Shown: piece after piece, positions 1 to 7,673 of the stretch
How positions within the stretch are numbered: position 1 is the first letter of the stretch
Layout: the number at the start of each line of letters is the position of its first letter
Source of the DNA: Gramella sp. KN1008
GTDB taxonomy: Bacteria > Bacteroidota > Bacteroidia > Flavobacteriales > Flavobacteriaceae
Direction: 5' to 3'
Length of the DNA: 64,000 nt
Assembly (NCBI RefSeq): GCF_004332155.1
Contig: NZ_SJDV01000005.1
Coordinates: 78,237 to 142,236 of the forward strand
Made by a program: the position numbers and the translations under genes
The notes under the pieces: generated by a model
Databases searched by the model: none
Told to the model about the DNA's origin: nothing
What the model saw: only the letters and a program-made list of their open reading frames with translations

Positions 1-684
1 GAAGTTTGAATAATCAAATACCTGTCCGAATTTACCGGGATATTGTACCAGGGCTCCAAAATATTCTTCTGAGAAATCAAATTCTTCATGGTCTCCTACT
101 ACCATGTCAATTCCCAGGAAGTTGGCCCGGGTTTCCATTAGAGAAATGGTTTGTGGGAGCACCTGTTGAGAAACAAAGAACTTATTCACATTATCTTTCT
201 TCTGCTTTCTGTCGCGTACTGCATATAAAAGAGCCATGGCTTCTGCTGCTGCGGTAGACTCATCAAGCAAAGAGGCGTTGGCGATTTCCATTCCGGTAAG
301 ATCGCTTACCATGGTTTGGAAGTTCAGTAATGCTTCCAGTCGTCCCTGAGCAATTTCAGCCTGGTAAGGAGTGTAGGCAGTGTACCAACCTGGGTTTTCC
401 AGAATATTACGCTGGATCACAGCTGGTAAAATGGCCTGATGATAACCCAGCCCTATATAGGTCTTAAATACCCTGTTCTTTTCTGAAAGCTTTTTGATAT
501 GTTCTGCATACTGATTTTCGCTCATTGCTCTTGGAAGATCAAGCGGCTTGTGAAGGCGAATATCATCCGGAATAGTTTCGTATATCAATTGCTCAATAGA
601 CTCGACGCCGATTGTGTCCAGCATTTCCTGTAAGTTTTCTGCTTTAGGGCCTATGTGACGTAATGCGAAAGAATCTGTTCTCAT
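1..684 (-). CDS. gcvP: Glycine dehydrogenase (aminomethyl-transferring), N-terminal part
   Basis: This is the P-protein of the glycine cleavage system, a PLP enzyme that decarboxylates glycine and passes the aminomethyl group to the H-protein lipoamide. Only the first 228 codons are in the window; the gene runs off the left edge. The reading begins MRTDSFALRHIGP and continues with the typical early P-protein segments NPGWYTAYTPYQAEIAQGR and LTGMEIANASLLDEST. The PLP lysine lies outside the window. The ATG at 684 is the first one matching the family start. A -7-like box with one mismatch (TATTTTCG) lies about 27 bases upstream. The gene is divergent from the UbiA-like gene at 816. Identity is very secure from the sequence alone. 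Confidence 0.95.
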   Translation of the reverse strand, partial: MRTDSFALRHIGPKAENLQEMLDTIGVESIEQLIYETIPDDIRLHKPLDLPRAMSENQYAEHIKKLSEKNRVFKTYIGLGYHQAILPAVIQRNILENPGWYTAYTPYQAEIAQGRLEALLNFQTMVSDLTGMEIANASLLDESTAAAEAMALLYAVRDRKQKKDNVNKFFVSQQVLPQTISLMETRANFLGIDMVVGDHEEFDFSEEYFGALVQYPGKFGQVFDYSNF

Positions 685-815
685 TAAAATATAGTTGTGT
701 TTTAGTGCTGCGAAAATACATAATTTCATACTAATTTTTTACAGTTTTGTAGCATACAGTTGTTAAGATTTGTACTCCCAAATCCATAAAGGGATATTAT
801 ATGTAATTTAGCAGG

Positions 816-1655
816 ATGAGGTATTTAAAAAATGCTTTTGAACTCTACATAAATAGCAGTATTCATGTCTCCCTTGCAGTGGTCGCATTTACGCTGATCA
901 CTTTTTTTCAATATAATGGGAAGATAGATATAGAGTTAATTCTATTCATTTTTTTTGCCTCTGTTACCGGTTATAACTTTGTGAAATATGCAGGAATAGC
1001 GAAACTTCATCACCTGAGTCTAGCAAAGAATCTGCGCTATATTCAGGTTTTCTCCTTTATCTCCTTTATTGCTCTCATTTATCTTGCATTCCAGCTGGAA
1101 ATGAGGCTTATTATTGCCTCCGGGATATTAGCCATTCTAACCCTTTTCTATGCAGTACCTTTTTTAGGGGAAAATAAGAATCTTAGGAGCCTGCCTGGTA
1201 TCAAGATTTTTATAATTTCTATAGTATGGGCTGCAACCACAGTCTTTTTACCGCTTATTCAGGCTAAAGAATATCTCGAAACCGATATTCTTGTGGATTT
1301 TATTCAGCGATTTATGCTGGTGATCGTTCTAACTCTTCCGTTTGAAATAAGAGACCTGAGATACGATGATGAAGGCTTGGGAACGATTCCTCAAAAATTG
1401 GGTGTTTATAAGACCAAAGTATTCGGGTTTTCGCTTTTAGGTATTATATTCTTTGCAGAACTTATTCTGAGTTCATTCAGCACCAGTAATTTTTTGTCTT
1501 TGACACTCATTTTGTTATTGAGTGGGATGTTACTTTGGAAATCGAGGAAGCAACAGAAAAAGTACTACTGTTCTTTCTGGGTGGAGGCGGTGCCGGTATT
1601 CTATTTAGGGATTTACTGGGTTATTGAACATTGTCTTCCGCAAATTCCTTTTTAA
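816..1655 (+). CDS. UbiA-like integral membrane protein lacking the first aspartate motif
   Basis: A 279-residue polytopic membrane protein with about eight hydrophobic segments. Its fold looks like the UbiA prenyltransferase superfamily. A second-motif-like stretch is present near residues 177-197 (EIRDLRYDDEGLGTIPQKLG), matching the RDxxxD...T(I/L)PxxLG pattern of that family. The first Asp-rich motif, normally NDxxDxxxD in loop 1, is replaced by NFVKYAGIAK at about 54-63, so metal-dependent prenyl diphosphate binding is doubtful. The substrate is unknown; a related role in membrane lipid or quinone metabolism is only inference. The gene stands alone on the plus strand. Its 3' end overlaps the convergent anti-sigma gene by 35 bases. 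Confidence 0.7.
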   Translation: MRYLKNAFELYINSSIHVSLAVVAFTLITFFQYNGKIDIELILFIFFASVTGYNFVKYAGIAKLHHLSLAKNLRYIQVFSFISFIALIYLAFQLEMRLIIASGILAILTLFYAVPFLGENKNLRSLPGIKIFIISIVWAATTVFLPLIQAKEYLETDILVDFIQRFMLVIVLTLPFEIRDLRYDDEGLGTIPQKLGVYKTKVFGFSLLGIIFFAELILSSFSTSNFLSLTLILLLSGMLLWKSRKQQKKYYCSFWVEAVPVFYLGIYWVIEHCLPQIPF

Positions 1656-1890
1656 TCTGTTCGCGCCAGGCTTGTTTTTGTTCTTCGGTGCAGGATTGGA
1701 GATTTGATTTCTGGATAGCCTCGGTAAGCTTTGAATTTTTGGTAGAAAATTTTCGACATGCCCTGCAAAATGCCAGGTGAAAAAACAACATCATTTTTTC
1801 CATGGGCCGGGCTTCTTTATATTGAGACTTGTTGCAGCATTCGGCCGCCTTGGAACAATCGATAAAAAAAAGTTTACTCATCCTACTCAT
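1621..1890 (-). CDS. Small soluble anti-sigma-like protein with ZAS zinc motif
   Basis: A predicted protein of 89 residues directly downstream of the ECF sigma gene (2-nt gap), probably co-transcribed and co-translated with it. It carries HLAFCRAC, a perfect HxxxCxxC zinc-associated anti-sigma signature, and an earlier Cys-Cys pair (AECCNKS). There is no transmembrane helix, so it would be a cytoplasmic anti-sigma or redox/zinc-sensing partner rather than a membrane-anchored one. I chose the ATG at 1890 (MSRMSKLFF) because it immediately follows the sigma stop. An ATG at 1881 is possible, and a longer frame to 1956 runs inside sigma and is unlikely. The function is inferred from the motif plus position. 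The 3' end overlaps the UbiA-like gene by 35 bases. Confidence 0.7.
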   Translation of the reverse strand: MSRMSKLFFIDCSKAAECCNKSQYKEARPMEKMMLFFHLAFCRACRKFSTKNSKLTEAIQKSNLQSCTEEQKQAWREQIKKEFAEDNVQ

Positions 1891-1892
1891 AA

Positions 1893-2444
1893 TTAGAACC
1901 AATTTTTTTCCAAACAGGCAGCGAGGGCAGTTCGGGCTCTGTGGATAATAACCCAAAGGTTAGACGGGGTGATATCAAATTCATTACAGATAGCTTCAGT
2001 ATCTGCATCGTCAATCGTTTTTCTTTTGAAAATGGCCGCATGCTTTTCGTTGATACTGTCCAGGCACTCCAGGATGGCAAGCCCCAGTTCATTATTTTCC
2101 ATTTCATCTTCTGCAGTGCGGTCAAATTGATCGGCTACTTGTTCCTCCAGCCATTCACCATCATTGTAGTCGTCAGAATAGTTTATCTTGACTTCGGCCT
2201 GTCCCTTGCGGGAATTAATTTTACGATAGTAATCTATTATTTTACGCTTTAAAATGGAAATCAGCCACGTGCGCTCACTTGCCTCTCCCTTGAAATATTT
2301 GGCTGATTTCAGGGCTGCCAGAAATGTTTCTGATATAAGATCGTTGGCCACCTCGCGATCATTTACTCGAACAATCGTGTAATTGAACAGGTAATCTGAA
2401 TATTTATCAACCCATTTATTAGGATCGAGTTCGTTGGCTGGCAT
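1893..2444 (-). CDS. ECF-type RNA polymerase sigma factor
   Basis: A 183-residue sigma-70 family factor of the ECF group. It has region 2 (about residues 10-80, with DLISETFLAAL and the -10 recognition stretch ending TWLISILKRKIIDYYRK) and region 4 (about 125-180, with a helix-turn-helix around ICNEFDITPSNLWVIIHRAR). Regions 1.1 and 3 are absent, as expected. It directs core RNA polymerase to a small regulon that cannot be read from this sequence. The gene directly downstream looks like its anti-sigma factor. A housekeeping-type promoter with a TATTTTTG box lies 25 bases upstream of the ATG. Confidence in the family is high; the signal sensed is unknown. Confidence 0.92.
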   Translation of the reverse strand: MPANELDPNKWVDKYSDYLFNYTIVRVNDREVANDLISETFLAALKSAKYFKGEASERTWLISILKRKIIDYYRKINSRKGQAEVKINYSDDYNDGEWLEEQVADQFDRTAEDEMENNELGLAILECLDSINEKHAAIFKRKTIDDADTEAICNEFDITPSNLWVIIHRARTALAACLEKNWF

Positions 2445-2468
2445 GATCTAGATCTATACGGTTCTAAT

Positions 2469-2495
2469 CAAAAATAGCAAAAGAAAGGCTATCAA
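2469..2495 (-). promoter_or_regulatory. Bacteroidota-type promoter for the ECF sigma gene
   Basis: On the minus strand a TTG (2493-2495) is followed after 16 bases by TATTTTTG (2469-2476), matching the TTG-N(17-19)-TAnnTTTG housekeeping consensus of Bacteroidota with a slightly short spacer. Transcription would start near 2462, about 18 bases before the sigma start codon. Confidence 0.55.
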
Positions 2496-2541
2496 AAGTT
2501 ATAGAAACGATAAGATTTGCACCGCCAGCCTTTGATTCTCA

Positions 2542-4572
2542 CTATTTTGAAATCAATCCCGCCCGTCTTAACAGGGCCTCAGGTTTTGGTTCCTGTCCAC
2601 GGAAGCGTTTATATAGATCCATAGGATGTTCGGTTCCTCCTTTGGAAAGGATGTTTTCCCTGAATTTATCAGCAATGTCCTTACTGAAGATGCCATGTTC
2701 GCTGAAATATTCAAAGGTGTCGGCATCCAGAACTTCAGCCCATTTATAGGAATAATATCCTGCAGAATAGCCACCCTGAAATATATGGGAGAATGCAGTG
2801 CTCATACAACTGGAAGGAACATCAGGATAAAGTTTTGTAGGCTCAAAAGCTTTTGCCTCATGTTGCTTTACATCTTCAATATCTGAAGGATCAGTTGCAT
2901 GCCAGCTTAGGTCCAGCATTCCAAAACTTAATTGCCTGATAGTGGCCATTCCTTCAAGAAAATTCGCAGATTCCTTTATCTTATCAATATACTCCTGCGG
3001 AATCGCTTCTCCGGTCTTATAATGCCTCGCGAAAAGCTCAAGGGATTCCTTTTCATAACACCAGTTTTCAAGAACCTGACTGGGTAATTCCACGAAGTCC
3101 CAGTATACATTTGCTCCAGAAAGGCTAGGATAGGTCGTATTTGCAAGCATACCGTGAAGAGCATGACCAAACTCATGAAATAGGGTGGTCACTTCATTGA
3201 AAGTAAGAAGCGAAGGTTCTTTTTCAGTTGGTTTAGTGAAATTACATACTATGGAGATATGTGGTCTTTCATTTTTACCCTTCTGAACATACTGTTGTTT
3301 ATAGATAGTCATCCAGGCACCATCCCTTTTTCCAGGGCGGGGATGGAAGTCAGCGTAGAACAGCGCAACCGTTGCGCCAGATTTGTCGGTTACCTGAAAT
3401 GTCTTTACATCTGGATGGTATTTATCAATATCATGAACTTCCTCGAAATGGAGTCCATATAGTTTCTGAGCAACAGTGAATACTCCGTCGATGACGTTTT
3501 CAAGTTTAAAGTATGGTTTTAGTTTCTCATCGTCCAGATTGAACAGTTTCTGCTTTAGCTTTTCACCATAAAAAGCAGCGTCCCATTTCTGGAGCTGGTC
3601 TATGCCATCCAGATCTTTAGCGAAATTCTCCAATTCCTTGAATTCCCTTTCGGCCGCCGGTTTTGCTTTCTCCAGCATTTCATTTAGAAAAGAATCAACT
3701 TTTTCCGGAGTTTCCGCCATTCTTTCTTCTAATACGAAATGAGCGTGAGAGTCAAAACCAAGCAGTTTTGCTCTTTTGTATCTTAGTTTTGCAATTTTCA
3801 GAACATTCTCCTGGTTGTCCAGTTCATCGTTATGGAAACCGCGGGATCCAAAGGCAAATGCCAGTTCCTTTCTCAATTCTCTGTCTTCAGCATATTTCAT
3901 GAAAGGAAGGTAACTTGGGTATTCCAAAGTAAATATCCAGCCATCCTTGCCTTTTTCTTTAGCTACAGATTTAGCTTCATTTTTAAAGCTTTCAGGTAGA
4001 CCTTTTAAGCGTGTTTCATCGGTAACCAGTAATTCATAACGATTGGTTTCAGCCAGTACGTTTTCTCCAAATTTAAGTTTGAGTCTGGATAGCTCCTTAT
4101 CTATTTCCCGGAGTTCTTTCTGCTTTTCTTCCGGGAGGTTGGCCCCGTTTCTTGTAAAGGCTTTGTATTTTTTCTCAAGCAATGTGCTCTGTTCCTTGTT
4201 AAGATCAAGTGAATCTTTTTGCTGAAAGACATTTTTGATTCTTTCAAAAAGAGCTTTATTGAGTATTACATCATTCTTGAATTCGGAAAGCACCGGAGAT
4301 ACTTCCTGTGCTATCTTCTGAATTTCTTCGTTGGTCTCTGCCGAATTTATATTGAAAAAAATACTGGTAACCCTATCCAGTTTTTGACCTGAATATTCAA
4401 GGGCTTCAACGGTATTTTGAAAGCTTGGCTTCTCTGCGGAATTTGCAATTCCGTCTATTTCCTTCTTCGCAAGCTCCACGCACTCCAGAATTGCCGGTTT
4501 ATAATCTTCGGTCTTTATCCTGGAAAAAGGAGCATAATCAAACTCTGTTAATAATATATTCTGAGAATCCAT
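2542..4572 (-). CDS. M3 family oligopeptidase (oligopeptidase A / dipeptidyl carboxypeptidase type)
   Basis: A 676-residue zinc metallopeptidase of clan MA, family M3. The zinc signature HEFGH is at residues 466-470, and the third ligand is the Glu near 495 in WDFVELPSQ. The substrate-binding segment HIFQGGYSAGYYSY lies near 596-609. Length and the absence of a signal peptide fit cytoplasmic oligopeptidase A (PrlC), which trims peptides released by ATP-dependent proteases and cleaved leader peptides. Dcp-type activity cannot be excluded from sequence, so I give no symbol. The gene is monocistronic. It lies downstream of the purE hairpin and upstream of the sigma promoter. Confidence 0.9.
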   Translation of the reverse strand: MDSQNILLTEFDYAPFSRIKTEDYKPAILECVELAKKEIDGIANSAEKPSFQNTVEALEYSGQKLDRVTSIFFNINSAETNEEIQKIAQEVSPVLSEFKNDVILNKALFERIKNVFQQKDSLDLNKEQSTLLEKKYKAFTRNGANLPEEKQKELREIDKELSRLKLKFGENVLAETNRYELLVTDETRLKGLPESFKNEAKSVAKEKGKDGWIFTLEYPSYLPFMKYAEDRELRKELAFAFGSRGFHNDELDNQENVLKIAKLRYKRAKLLGFDSHAHFVLEERMAETPEKVDSFLNEMLEKAKPAAEREFKELENFAKDLDGIDQLQKWDAAFYGEKLKQKLFNLDDEKLKPYFKLENVIDGVFTVAQKLYGLHFEEVHDIDKYHPDVKTFQVTDKSGATVALFYADFHPRPGKRDGAWMTIYKQQYVQKGKNERPHISIVCNFTKPTEKEPSLLTFNEVTTLFHEFGHALHGMLANTTYPSLSGANVYWDFVELPSQVLENWCYEKESLELFARHYKTGEAIPQEYIDKIKESANFLEGMATIRQLSFGMLDLSWHATDPSDIEDVKQHEAKAFEPTKLYPDVPSSCMSTAFSHIFQGGYSAGYYSYKWAEVLDADTFEYFSEHGIFSKDIADKFRENILSKGGTEHPMDLYKRFRGQEPKPEALLRRAGLISK

Positions 4573-4754
4573 TTAATAAATTTAGTTAACGTTATCGACA
4601 AAATTTTTTAACGCAAAAGCGGGGTTTTAAGTTATTTTAACTATTTTAGTCGTTGATTAATAGGTAATTAACTTAAAATTCACATAGTAGTTTACAAAGT
4701 TCTGGTTTTATATTTAGAATGGTTAATAAATAATAATACCGATTTAAACTACTA

Positions 4755-4778
4755 GAAGGGCCGCTACTGCGGCCTTTC
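4755..4778 (-). terminator. Hairpin immediately after purE
   Basis: A 10-bp stem GAAGGGCCGC/GCGGCCTTTC (one G-U pair) with a TACT loop abuts the purE stop codon. On the minus strand it is followed by TCTAGTAGTTT, a weak T tract. It probably ends the purK-purE transcript, though the tail is poor for a classic intrinsic terminator. Confidence 0.5.
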
Positions 4779-5264
4779 TTATTTTTTCAGGGATTTTGCG
4801 CCTTCTATGACTTTTTCTTTCAGGCCTTCCTTGTATACCAGTATTTTATCCAGCACACATTTATCTGAAGAACCTATTATCTGGGCGGCCAGAATACCCG
4901 CGTTTTTTGCTCCATCAAGGGCAACAGTAGCTACCGGGACACCGCCGGGCATTTGAAGAATGGATAGTACAGAGTCCCATCCGTCTATTGAATTTCTTGA
5001 TTTTACGGGAACGCCTATAACCGGTAGGGGAGACATGGATGCAACCATTCCGGGTAAATGAGCAGCGCCACCTGCTCCGGCGATAATAACCTTAATACCC
5101 TTTTCGTGGGCAGTTTTGCTGAACTCAAAAAGCTTTTCAGGGGTTCGGTGGGCCGAAACTATATCGACTTCAACTTCAATATCAAAACCTTTTAAAATAT
5201 CTATGGCTTCCTGCATTACGGGCATATCGCTTGTGCTGCCCATTATTACTGCTACTTTTCCCAT
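4779..5264 (-). CDS. purE: N5-carboxyaminoimidazole ribonucleotide mutase
   Basis: A 161-residue class I PurE. It converts N5-CAIR to CAIR in de novo purine synthesis in the cytoplasm. Conserved elements are GSTSDM at 9-14 (phosphate/ribose binding), SAHRTP at 37-42 with the catalytic His, and GAGGAAHLPGM at 63-73. It follows purK with a 4-base gap, as expected for the PurK-PurE pair whose product and substrate are linked. It is transcribed from the purK promoter and closed by the hairpin at 4755-4778. Nothing unusual is visible. Confidence 0.97.
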   Translation of the reverse strand: MGKVAVIMGSTSDMPVMQEAIDILKGFDIEVEVDIVSAHRTPEKLFEFSKTAHEKGIKVIIAGAGGAAHLPGMVASMSPLPVIGVPVKSRNSIDGWDSVLSILQMPGGVPVATVALDGAKNAGILAAQIIGSSDKCVLDKILVYKEGLKEKVIEGAKSLKK

Positions 5265-5268
5265 TCTA

Positions 5269-6432
5269 TTATTTATTGTCGCTTATTACTTTAATACTGT
5301 TCTTTACCTTTTCGGCAATCTTTCTGGCTTCTGCCAGGTCCCTATTCACAATGGTAACATGTCCCATTTTTCTGAAGGGTCTTGTGATCTTCTTTCCATA
5401 AATATGCGGGGTGACTCCCTCCATTTTCATGATCTCCTCGATATTCTCGTACACGACATTCCCTTCATGATCTTCAGCGCCTACCAAATTTACCATAATT
5501 CCGCCTACTTTACTATCTGTATTTCCTAACGGAAGATCAAGAATGGCTCTTAAATGTTGCTCGAACTGATTGGTATACGAGGCTTCAATACTGTAATGTC
5601 CACTGTTGTGTGGTCGCGGGGCGACCTCGTTAACGAGGATCTCATCATTCTCTGTCTGAAACATTTCTACCGCCAGTAATCCAACATGCTGAAATGCTCT
5701 GGAAACATTTTCTGCTGTTTTTCTGGCTTTTTCGGCTACTTTCTCTTCTATTCTCGCCGGGCAGATTACATATTCTACCTGGTTTGCTGTGGGGTGAAAT
5801 TCCATTTCTACCACAGGGTAGGTTTTTACCTCTCCGGAAGGATTCCTGGCAACTATCACTGCAAGTTCATTCTTGAAAGGGATCAGTTTTTCGGCAATGC
5901 ATTCCCCTTCAGAGAGTTCATTGAGATCTTCCTGTTTTTTGATAACAGAAACTCCTTTCCCGTCGTAACCGCCCGTGGCACTCTTCCAAACGAAAGGGAT
6001 AGTTAGACTTCCATCCTCGATCGCAGTTTTAAGATCAGAGATAGAATCAAAAACTTCAAATTCAGCCGTTGGAATTTCATTCTTTCTGTAGAATCTTTTC
6101 TGAGTAGCCTTATTTTGAATTTTTTCGAGTGTAGCAGCTGAAGGATAAGTTCTGACTCCTTCAGACTCCAGTTTTTTGAGTGCATCTACATTCACTCCTT
6201 CGATCTCAAAGGTCACCACATCAGCCTTCCGGCCAAAATTGAGAACTGTACCATAATCCATAAGGTCTCCCTGCTCGAAGTAATTGCAGGCGATCTTGCA
6301 TGGGGCTTCCGCACTGGGATCCAGAACAAGGGTGTGAATATCATATTTTCGGGTGTCGTATAACATCATTTTCCCGAGTTGTCCTCCACCAAGGATTCCA
6401 AGTTTAAAGTCTGAAGAAAAATAATTTACCAT
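5269..6432 (-). CDS. purK: N5-carboxyaminoimidazole ribonucleotide synthase
   Basis: A 387-residue ATP-grasp enzyme that carboxylates AIR with ATP and bicarbonate to give N5-CAIR, the substrate of PurE next door. It opens with a nucleotide-binding loop (LGILGGGQLGKMM) and has the ATP-grasp core (FVWKSATGGYDGKG, EVAPRPHNSGHYSIEA). I chose the ATG at 6432 (MVNYFSSDFKLG). An in-frame ATG at 6492 would lie upstream of the clear promoter at 6452-6480 and adds 20 residues foreign to the family. The gene is divergent from hpt-adk, so the two purine units share an intergenic promoter region of about 120 bases. Confidence 0.96.
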   Translation of the reverse strand: MVNYFSSDFKLGILGGGQLGKMMLYDTRKYDIHTLVLDPSAEAPCKIACNYFEQGDLMDYGTVLNFGRKADVVTFEIEGVNVDALKKLESEGVRTYPSAATLEKIQNKATQKRFYRKNEIPTAEFEVFDSISDLKTAIEDGSLTIPFVWKSATGGYDGKGVSVIKKQEDLNELSEGECIAEKLIPFKNELAVIVARNPSGEVKTYPVVEMEFHPTANQVEYVICPARIEEKVAEKARKTAENVSRAFQHVGLLAVEMFQTENDEILVNEVAPRPHNSGHYSIEASYTNQFEQHLRAILDLPLGNTDSKVGGIMVNLVGAEDHEGNVVYENIEEIMKMEGVTPHIYGKKITRPFRKMGHVTIVNRDLAEARKIAEKVKNSIKVISDNK

Positions 6433-6451
6433 AATTTCGATAGGCTTTTCG

Positions 6452-6480
6452 CAAAAATAACCTATTCGTAATTCCTGCAA
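6452..6480 (-). promoter_or_regulatory. Promoter of purK-purE
   Basis: On the minus strand TTG (6478-6480), an 18-base spacer and TATTTTTG (6452-6459) form a full match to the Bacteroidota TTG-N(17-19)-TAnnTTTG consensus. The predicted start of transcription near 6446 fixes the purK start at 6432. Confidence 0.7.
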
Positions 6481-6526
6481 TGCATAATCCATAAGAAATC
6501 GGGATGGGAGGCTTATGTAGATTCCT

Positions 6527-6534
6527 TATCTTTG
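6527..6534 (+). promoter_or_regulatory. -7 box of the hpt-adk-obg unit
   Basis: TATCTTTG matches the TAnnTTTG -7 consensus. A good upstream TTG is not seen. Transcription would begin near 6541, downstream of the in-frame ATG at 6504, which favours the TTG start at 6555 for the fused gene. Confidence 0.5.
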
Positions 6535-6554
6535 CCACTTTAAATCTGGAAATT

Positions 6555-7667
6555 TTGATAAAACTGCATGATCTTGAATTTGAACCTTTTATTTCTGAAG
6601 GAGAAATTACAAGCACGATAGAGAAGATTTCGGAACAACTTAACCGGGATTTTGGAGATAAAAAACCGGTATTCCTTGGGGTACTGAATGGATCTTTCAT
6701 GTTCGCTTCTGAAGTGATCAAAAGATTCAAGGGAGATTGCGAGATAAGTTTTGTAAAAATGGGTTCTTATGAAGGTACAGAAAGTACGGGCAAAGTTAAA
6801 ACTCTGCTTGGCCTCAATCAGGAACTTAAAGGCAGAACTGTGATCCTGCTGGAGGATATTGTAGACACTGGAAATACGCTGGTAGAAATTGATCAGATTT
6901 TAAAACAGGGCGAAGTTAAGGATTACAAGGTGGTTACCTTGTTTTACAAGCCGGAAGCCTATAAAAAGAACATTCCTTTAGATTATATAGGAATGGAGAT
7001 ACCTAATAAATTCATTGTAGGTTACGGGCTGGATTATGATGGTCTTGGACGTAATCTTACTCAAGTTTATAAACGCAAAGAAAGTAAAATGACAAATTTA
7101 GTATTGTTTGGGCCTCCCGGCGCAGGCAAAGGGACACAGGCAACAATTCTTAAGGATAAATATGATCTGGTACACATTTCTACAGGGGATGTCTTCAGGT
7201 TCAATATTAAAAATCAGACTGCACTGGGGCTTAGTGCCAAATCATACATAGATAAAGGTCAGCTGGTGCCAGATGAGGTAACCATCAATATGCTGAAGGC
7301 TGAAGTTGAAAAGAATGAAGACGCCAACGGTTTTATTTTCGACGGATTTCCACGTACCGAAGCTCAGGCCGACGCGCTTGAGGAATTCCTGGAGTCTAAG
7401 GGGACTATGGTGCATGCGATGATAGCTCTTGAGGTGGAAGATAATATTCTGGTTGAGCGTTTGCTTGAAAGAGGAAAAACCTCGGGAAGACCCGATGATG
7501 CTGATGAGGCTGTTATAAGAAATAGAATTAAGGTTTATTACGATGAAACTGCTATTTTAAAGAATTACTATCAGAAGCAGGATAGGTATTATGGAGTTGA
7601 CGGAGTAGGAAGTATTGAGGAGATCACAGAGCGTTTGAGCGTTGTGATCGATAAGCTAATGAAATAA
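6555..7667 (+). CDS. Fused hypoxanthine phosphoribosyltransferase - adenylate kinase
   Basis: One uninterrupted frame encodes two purine enzymes. Residues 1-178 (from TTG 6555, read MIKLHDLEFEPFI) are a hypoxanthine-guanine phosphoribosyltransferase with the PRPP loop EDIVDTGNT at 100-108 and terminal VGYGLDYDGLGRNL. Residues 179-370 are a complete short-LID adenylate kinase starting MTNLVLFGPPGAGKGTQ (P-loop 186-194), with DGFPRT and RPDDADE segments. The link is only KRKESK. The kinase begins with its own Met (ATG 7089), so separate translation is also possible. I favour the TTG start over the ATG at 6504 because the -7 box lies between them. Neighbours purE/purK and obg fit a purine/GTP context. 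adk is absent from its common place beside secY. Confidence 0.9.
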   Translation: MIKLHDLEFEPFISEGEITSTIEKISEQLNRDFGDKKPVFLGVLNGSFMFASEVIKRFKGDCEISFVKMGSYEGTESTGKVKTLLGLNQELKGRTVILLEDIVDTGNTLVEIDQILKQGEVKDYKVVTLFYKPEAYKKNIPLDYIGMEIPNKFIVGYGLDYDGLGRNLTQVYKRKESKMTNLVLFGPPGAGKGTQATILKDKYDLVHISTGDVFRFNIKNQTALGLSAKSYIDKGQLVPDEVTINMLKAEVEKNEDANGFIFDGFPRTEAQADALEEFLESKGTMVHAMIALEVEDNILVERLLERGKTSGRPDDADEAVIRNRIKVYYDETAILKNYYQKQDRYYGVDGVGSIEEITERLSVVIDKLMK

Positions 7668-7673
7668 AAGAGA

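Noticed and set aside
1..684. Plus-strand open frames at the left edge
   Set aside because: They are antisense to gcvP, whose frame is fully family-like.
6504..6554. ATG at 6504 as start of the hpt-adk fusion
   Set aside because: It lies upstream of the TATCTTTG -7 box at 6527-6534 and adds 17 residues not like the family; TTG 6555 gives MIKLHDLEFEPFI, the expected start.
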